From Isoetes taiwanensis (lineage: Eukaryota; Streptophyta; Lycopodiopsida; Isoetales; Isoetaceae): a stretch of DNA of 64,000 bases. The stretch covers positions 337,923-401,922 of the forward strand of contig JAJEKV010000072.1 of assembly GCA_021234155.1 (NCBI GenBank), in the 5' to 3' direction. Below the pieces are notes generated by a model that did not search any database, had not been told where the DNA came from, and was given only the letters and a program-made list of their open reading frames with translations. This document shows positions 60,001 to 64,000 of this stretch, piece by piece (position 1 is the stretch's first letter; every line of letters starts with the position of its first letter). Made by a program: the position numbers and the translations under genes.

Positions 60001-63000
60001 GAAACTCCCATTTTTTCTTGCGCAAGATTTTATAGGCATGTTAGTCATATGATATAGAGCTTTCAAAGATAGCGACATAAACTTGAAAAGACCCTATTTA
60101 AACACTTTTCTTTATATGAGCAAAGATAAGGCGATAACAACATTGTTCACAAGGAGCATACAGAGTGGCAAATGCTTCCAAAGAGGTTCACACATGCCTT
60201 GAGCTAAAAATGTGTGTCAGAAAAATGCAACCATCATGAAGCTTTTGTCGTGTACAAATAGGGTAGAGAAAAGCATTTACGAAAAGGAACCAGCTTTTAT
60301 ATGGACTAATAAGGAAAATCATTCTCAATTTGTTCTAAACTACCAGCAATTCAAAAATGGTCCATCTTTGACTTGAGGAAACGGGCCAGCTTACTTGTTT
60401 AAAATGAGAATTATTACTGAGTTTAATCACACATCAAGACTTGCTAGACTGCGGGGAGCCTAAAATTATTTGCATGTCACTTTTAAAAGTGCTTATAAAT
60501 TGAATTCATAATCTCATTTATATTCTCCGCTTTTACATGTGATTGTTGTTTTATTAAAGGTAGCTGAATATGTAGATGTATGGGCTTATTCCAAACAGCC
60601 TCTCATTAATGCATCCAGGTTCCTAATTATTATGAAGTAATAAAAAGATCCCATAGGTACGTGATATTATGTGAACCTTGCTTATAGTTTATATTAGATT
60701 TGTTGGTGATAGACCTTGTAAGGATGGGTAAATTAATTGTGCTTTCTTGAAAAGGTCTCTGAAGGTAGCCAAAATTCGCTTTCTCATTCCCTTGTAATCA
60801 TTTTTATGATTCACCATTTTATAAAAGTATAACATTGTCTCTGGTTTGCTTTCTATTATATTACAAATTGTTATAGCTGTGGGCATTTCTCGCAGGGTAA
60901 TGCGGGCAAAGGGAGGCTAGTCATACATAAACATAAAGTGAGAGACTAGGTCTCATTAAATGTCCACCTTTGGCCCATGGTTGGTTAACATATAACACCT
61001 GCTCTAACAATAATAGAGAATTTTTGTGTTGGTTGGTACTCACTAGATGCAATGGGTCGGCCACACATTTGGCTATTTTTGAAATTTTGAATAAATGTAT
61101 TGAGCACTTCTTCTTGTTGTACGTGATTTGAAAAACTATTTCCGCATCGCTTGACGCATTTAACAATTCTATTTGACATTGGAAATGTTTGGGGCTGGAT
61201 ATGGGAAGGATGTTTGTGAATGCTCTGCGATTTATAATGTGCCCTGATATAATCTGCTATAAAATGTGCTAATAGGGGTGATACATCCTTTTTGATCAGG
61301 ACTATATTAATCCCATGTATAATGTTGGTAATGAGATTGGAGAACTCTTCATGTCAAAGCAAATGTGAATTCAAGCTAGCAAACTTAATCTTCTATTTAT
61401 GTAATGTTCCAGTTATCAGACCGCTAGGACGGAGAAAAGTGATCCGTATATCAATCAGATGTCACAAGCACATGCCCATGTCTTGCAAAGGTGAATACTA
61501 AGTAATGATTCTTCAGCAAAGATATACGTAAAATAGTACTTGGGATCTTGTATGAATTTTGATTTATGATTAGCTTATGGTAGTCCTAACGAAAGGACCT
61601 GGGCCAAAGATCGCCACCTTGCAAATTTTTACATTTTTCTCTAAAAAGTTTGCTATTTATGTTATATGAATCCACATTTATCGAATTCTGGATGTTTAGC
61701 TAGATTGTTTAATCAGTTGATCAAAGGCAGATTTACTGAGTCCTTTGAAAGTTCCTCAAAGTCGGGATGTAATTGACTTTTGTAAGAAGTACCTTCTTTA
61801 CATATTCATTCTATTGCTTTTTGGAATCTTGCCTTCCCAAATTCTCGGGCTTTGGAGACTCGGATACCATCTTCAAAGATGTAAGAGTACCTGGGCACTG
61901 CTTGATGGATACCCAAATCTAACAATGTGATAGGAGCTCCAGAGGATGAGTGAGGACGCATAAATCAAACAGTATAAGAAAAAGACCTTTTAAATATCTT
62001 TGTGACCCTGATTTACCTTTTGCATTGCTAGATATTGTAAGTGATGCCATAAATTATGTATGTTTAGTACAATGATTTGCATGATGGACGCTTGCTCTTC
62101 GTTAGCTTCAAAGAGAGAATGTAAATATTCATCAAAGCCAATATAAATATCCATGAAAGAGAAATGTAAATATTCATCAAAGCTAATATAAATATCCATG
62201 AAAAACACTTCCCAGAATTGAGCATTGTGCGCCTACGAATAATCATGATGATGTACTAAGAAATGATTGTGTACATCTATATTTTGTCTATTGCAATACC
62301 TAAGCACCAACGTTGGAACAAAACCTTTATGCGTAGCACTGGGCAACAAATTTCAATTTGCAAAAGGGGTGTATTGAAACTTCAAATGGTAGAATTCTGC
62401 TAAGCCATCTATGGTGCTAGTGCATGCAGAGATAGTTGCAAACATTCATAACTTGATTGTAAACCGCTTTTAATAATGAAAACCATAAGGTTATGCCTCT
62501 CAGATCTTTCTTAATCACATAGATGTGTAGCATCATAACTTTGGGGAAAAATTGCATTCTCAACTCTAGAAGCTTACATCCGCCTCCTATTCGTGTATCA
62601 GCTGGGTAATTTGAAGGTAGATTAGTTATCCCATTTCCATTATGTCTACCTCGAGTTTAAGATGACACGCACACTGCCATCTTGTAAAACTTTTTTAAAA
62701 TTTTCGCGATGGGCGTTTAGTCACCACTAGATCAATGGTGCGGATTTGATCCCTTCTTTCTACCATGCCATTAAACTAATCTAGGGTTTCAAAGCCAGTA
62801 CGTATTCAAGGATTACCCACCGCTCTTCTCAAAGGTCGAAAGGATTTTTATTTCTTTATGATACCGGTGTTCGAATGGATAAGTGAAATTGGCCTGTGTG
62901 GAAAGGCCAACTCCACTTAATGGTCTATTGTCCTCATTATTTTGGCTTCAATCTTGCTACAATCTTACATGCAAGCCGACACCCTAGATTTCGCCTACTT

Positions 63001-63039
63001 TCATTTCCGTATTTTGACAATAAGTATCTCCTCATTTGC
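57037..63039. other. Intergenic DNA, mostly featureless
   Basis: 57,343-57,412 is a copy of the short repeat at 654-735. The interval 57,440-57,660 is locally richer in CG and ends cctatggtggtaagttcc, which could be a first exon with a splice donor. No downstream exon could be linked to it. The open frames at 58,987-59,241, 60,921-61,179 and 61,745-61,930 show no family motif. Confidence 0.4.
62119..62204. repeat. 45-bp tandem duplication
   Basis: atgtaaatattcatcaaagc followed by (c/t)aatataaatatccatgaaa occurs at 62,119 and again at 62,164, with one C/T difference in the shared part. Confidence 0.9.
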
Positions 63040-63275
63040 TGTACTCGTGCTCTAGGGCAAATTTTAAAAGCTGGGCGGTGTAGTTTGTACTGAGTTGAAG
63101 CCTTACAAGATAGGAAGCTATATACGCATACATCTTGCACAATGAATGTATAATGTTGCTACCTATGTTGTTTTTTACATGTATGGCAAGTGTGGAAGTA
63201 CAAAGGATGTTCAAAAGACTTTTGATAGAATTGTTAAAATTGCATGTGGTTGTTAAGGGCGCTGAAGTAAAGATC
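63040..63275 (+). pseudogene. PPR (pentatricopeptide repeat) gene fragment
   Basis: MYGKCGSTKDVQKTFDRIVK at 63,178-63,237 is the classic plant PLS-type PPR signature (Y-x-K-C-G-x-x-x-D-A-x-x-x-F-D). Just upstream, VEALQDRKLYTHTS at about 63,094 matches the preceding repeat (A-L-x-x-G-K-x-x-H-x-x), in a different frame. No start, no further repeats and several frame changes are visible, so it is a remnant of an organelle RNA-processing PPR gene. These genes are intronless in many lineages and often form pseudogenes. Confidence 0.75.
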
Positions 63276-64000
63276 ATTTCCCCAAAGGACGATCCGGGTG
63301 CCAACCTTTAGTATGATTTTACATAACCTTTATTGGCCAGCCAATTCAAGTTCTTAGTAAATGCATGTATTGCAAAAACTTGCTAAGATTAAGTGCTTTG
63401 GTTGCCAAAACACCCTCAAACACCCAATACGTTGCACTAAACCCCAAAGTTCACGTGGTCCACCCTCGATCCTAGTCCAACAAGAGCTCCAACATCTAAC
63501 TAGAGTTAATGATGCAAATGGGTACCATCACCTTCACAAAAATCTCAATGTTTTAAAATAGCAATTTAGATCCAAGTACTCTATTCGTCTAACCATGACT
63601 TAAGCCACTTCACCGCCATGGAGGCAAACCTCCTCCGTAAGGAGTTTGTTTAAATTATGAAATCAGAATTCTTCTATTGCAATAATAACAACATTAAGGG
63701 AAGAAAACATAAAGTAAAGTTTATCATATATTAAAACATAAAAGTAACCTCTCAAAAAGTTTTGTTATGTTACATCACCATAGTTTATATGCAGATAAGA
63801 TATAATAAAACCAACTTAGAAAGGGATATGATAATCATACCTGGTGGTGGTGAGAGAGAGGATGGAACAAATTCAAAGATCAGCAAGAGAGGGGCTGCTG
63901 CAGTGAATTCCGATCCTTCCATGAACTTCACCTCATACCAAGAACCACTACCAACATTCCCTACTTCCTAGCAATACGTAACCGGAACGAAGTACAACAA
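63276..64000. other. Intergenic DNA at the right edge
   Basis: 63,595-63,630 is a copy of the short repeat at 2,107-2,150. An open frame at 63,762-63,971 could be part of a gene continuing beyond the window, but no family is recognised. Confidence 0.4.

Overview
This window looks like nuclear DNA from a land plant. Three host genes are recognisable from their split exons with GT-AG introns of roughly 70 to 1,000 bases: ribosomal protein eL6 (RPL6), the 26S proteasome ubiquitin receptor RPN10, and gamma-tubulin complex component 4 (GCP4). The remaining DNA is AT-rich intergenic sequence and decayed transposable elements of several classes. The exon residues resemble plant orthologues most closely. 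A plant-type telo-box precedes RPL6, and a PPR-repeat remnant lies near the right end. A repeat-rich non-seed plant would fit, but the sequence does not fix the lineage.

Layout from left to right. 0-2.2 kb is intergenic, with a 123-bp-period duplication. RPL6 lies at 2.3-3.3 kb (+). An L1-type LINE remnant on the minus strand (4.9-7.6 kb) keeps ORF1 and endonuclease pieces but no reverse transcriptase. A PP2A B56-subunit fragment carrying an internal tandem duplication abuts it (7.65-8.06 kb). RPN10 is at 11.1-13.4 kb (+). A 12-kb CG-rich block (about 15.1-27.4 kb) follows. It holds a family of about 20-bp palindromes (core CTCGACTCGCGAAGTCGAG), several tandem arrays, broken minus-strand ORFs that I cannot assign, and on its right side a decayed plus-strand gene resembling DUF7869-type RNase H-fold transposase-like proteins.

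A complete-ended Ty3/gypsy element (28,960-37,376, minus strand) has a CATTC target duplication, a tRNA-iMet-type primer site, a polypurine tract and gag-pro-RT-RNaseH-integrase order. A 186-bp Tourist/Harbinger-like MITE is nested in its left LTR. 37-43 kb is gene-poor. A CG-rich non-LTR reverse transcriptase remnant lies at 43.1-45.8 kb, a long GTCTTT microsatellite at 46.3 kb, and a PIF/Harbinger transposase pseudogene at 48.4-49.5 kb, whose five premature stops can all be explained as C-to-T changes. GCP4 occupies 50.1-56.8 kb (minus). The rest is intergenic, ending with a PPR fragment at 63 kb.

RPL6, RPN10 and GCP4 are all otherwise well conserved, yet each contains one or more apparent 1-2 nt indels. 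The two LTRs also differ repeatedly as CTG/CAG versus CCG/CGG. This raises two competing explanations, methylation-driven decay or systematic consensus errors in methylated plant DNA, and they should be separated before any of these genes is called a pseudogene. The three host genes act in unrelated housekeeping processes (translation, protein degradation, microtubule nucleation), and nothing suggests that they work together.
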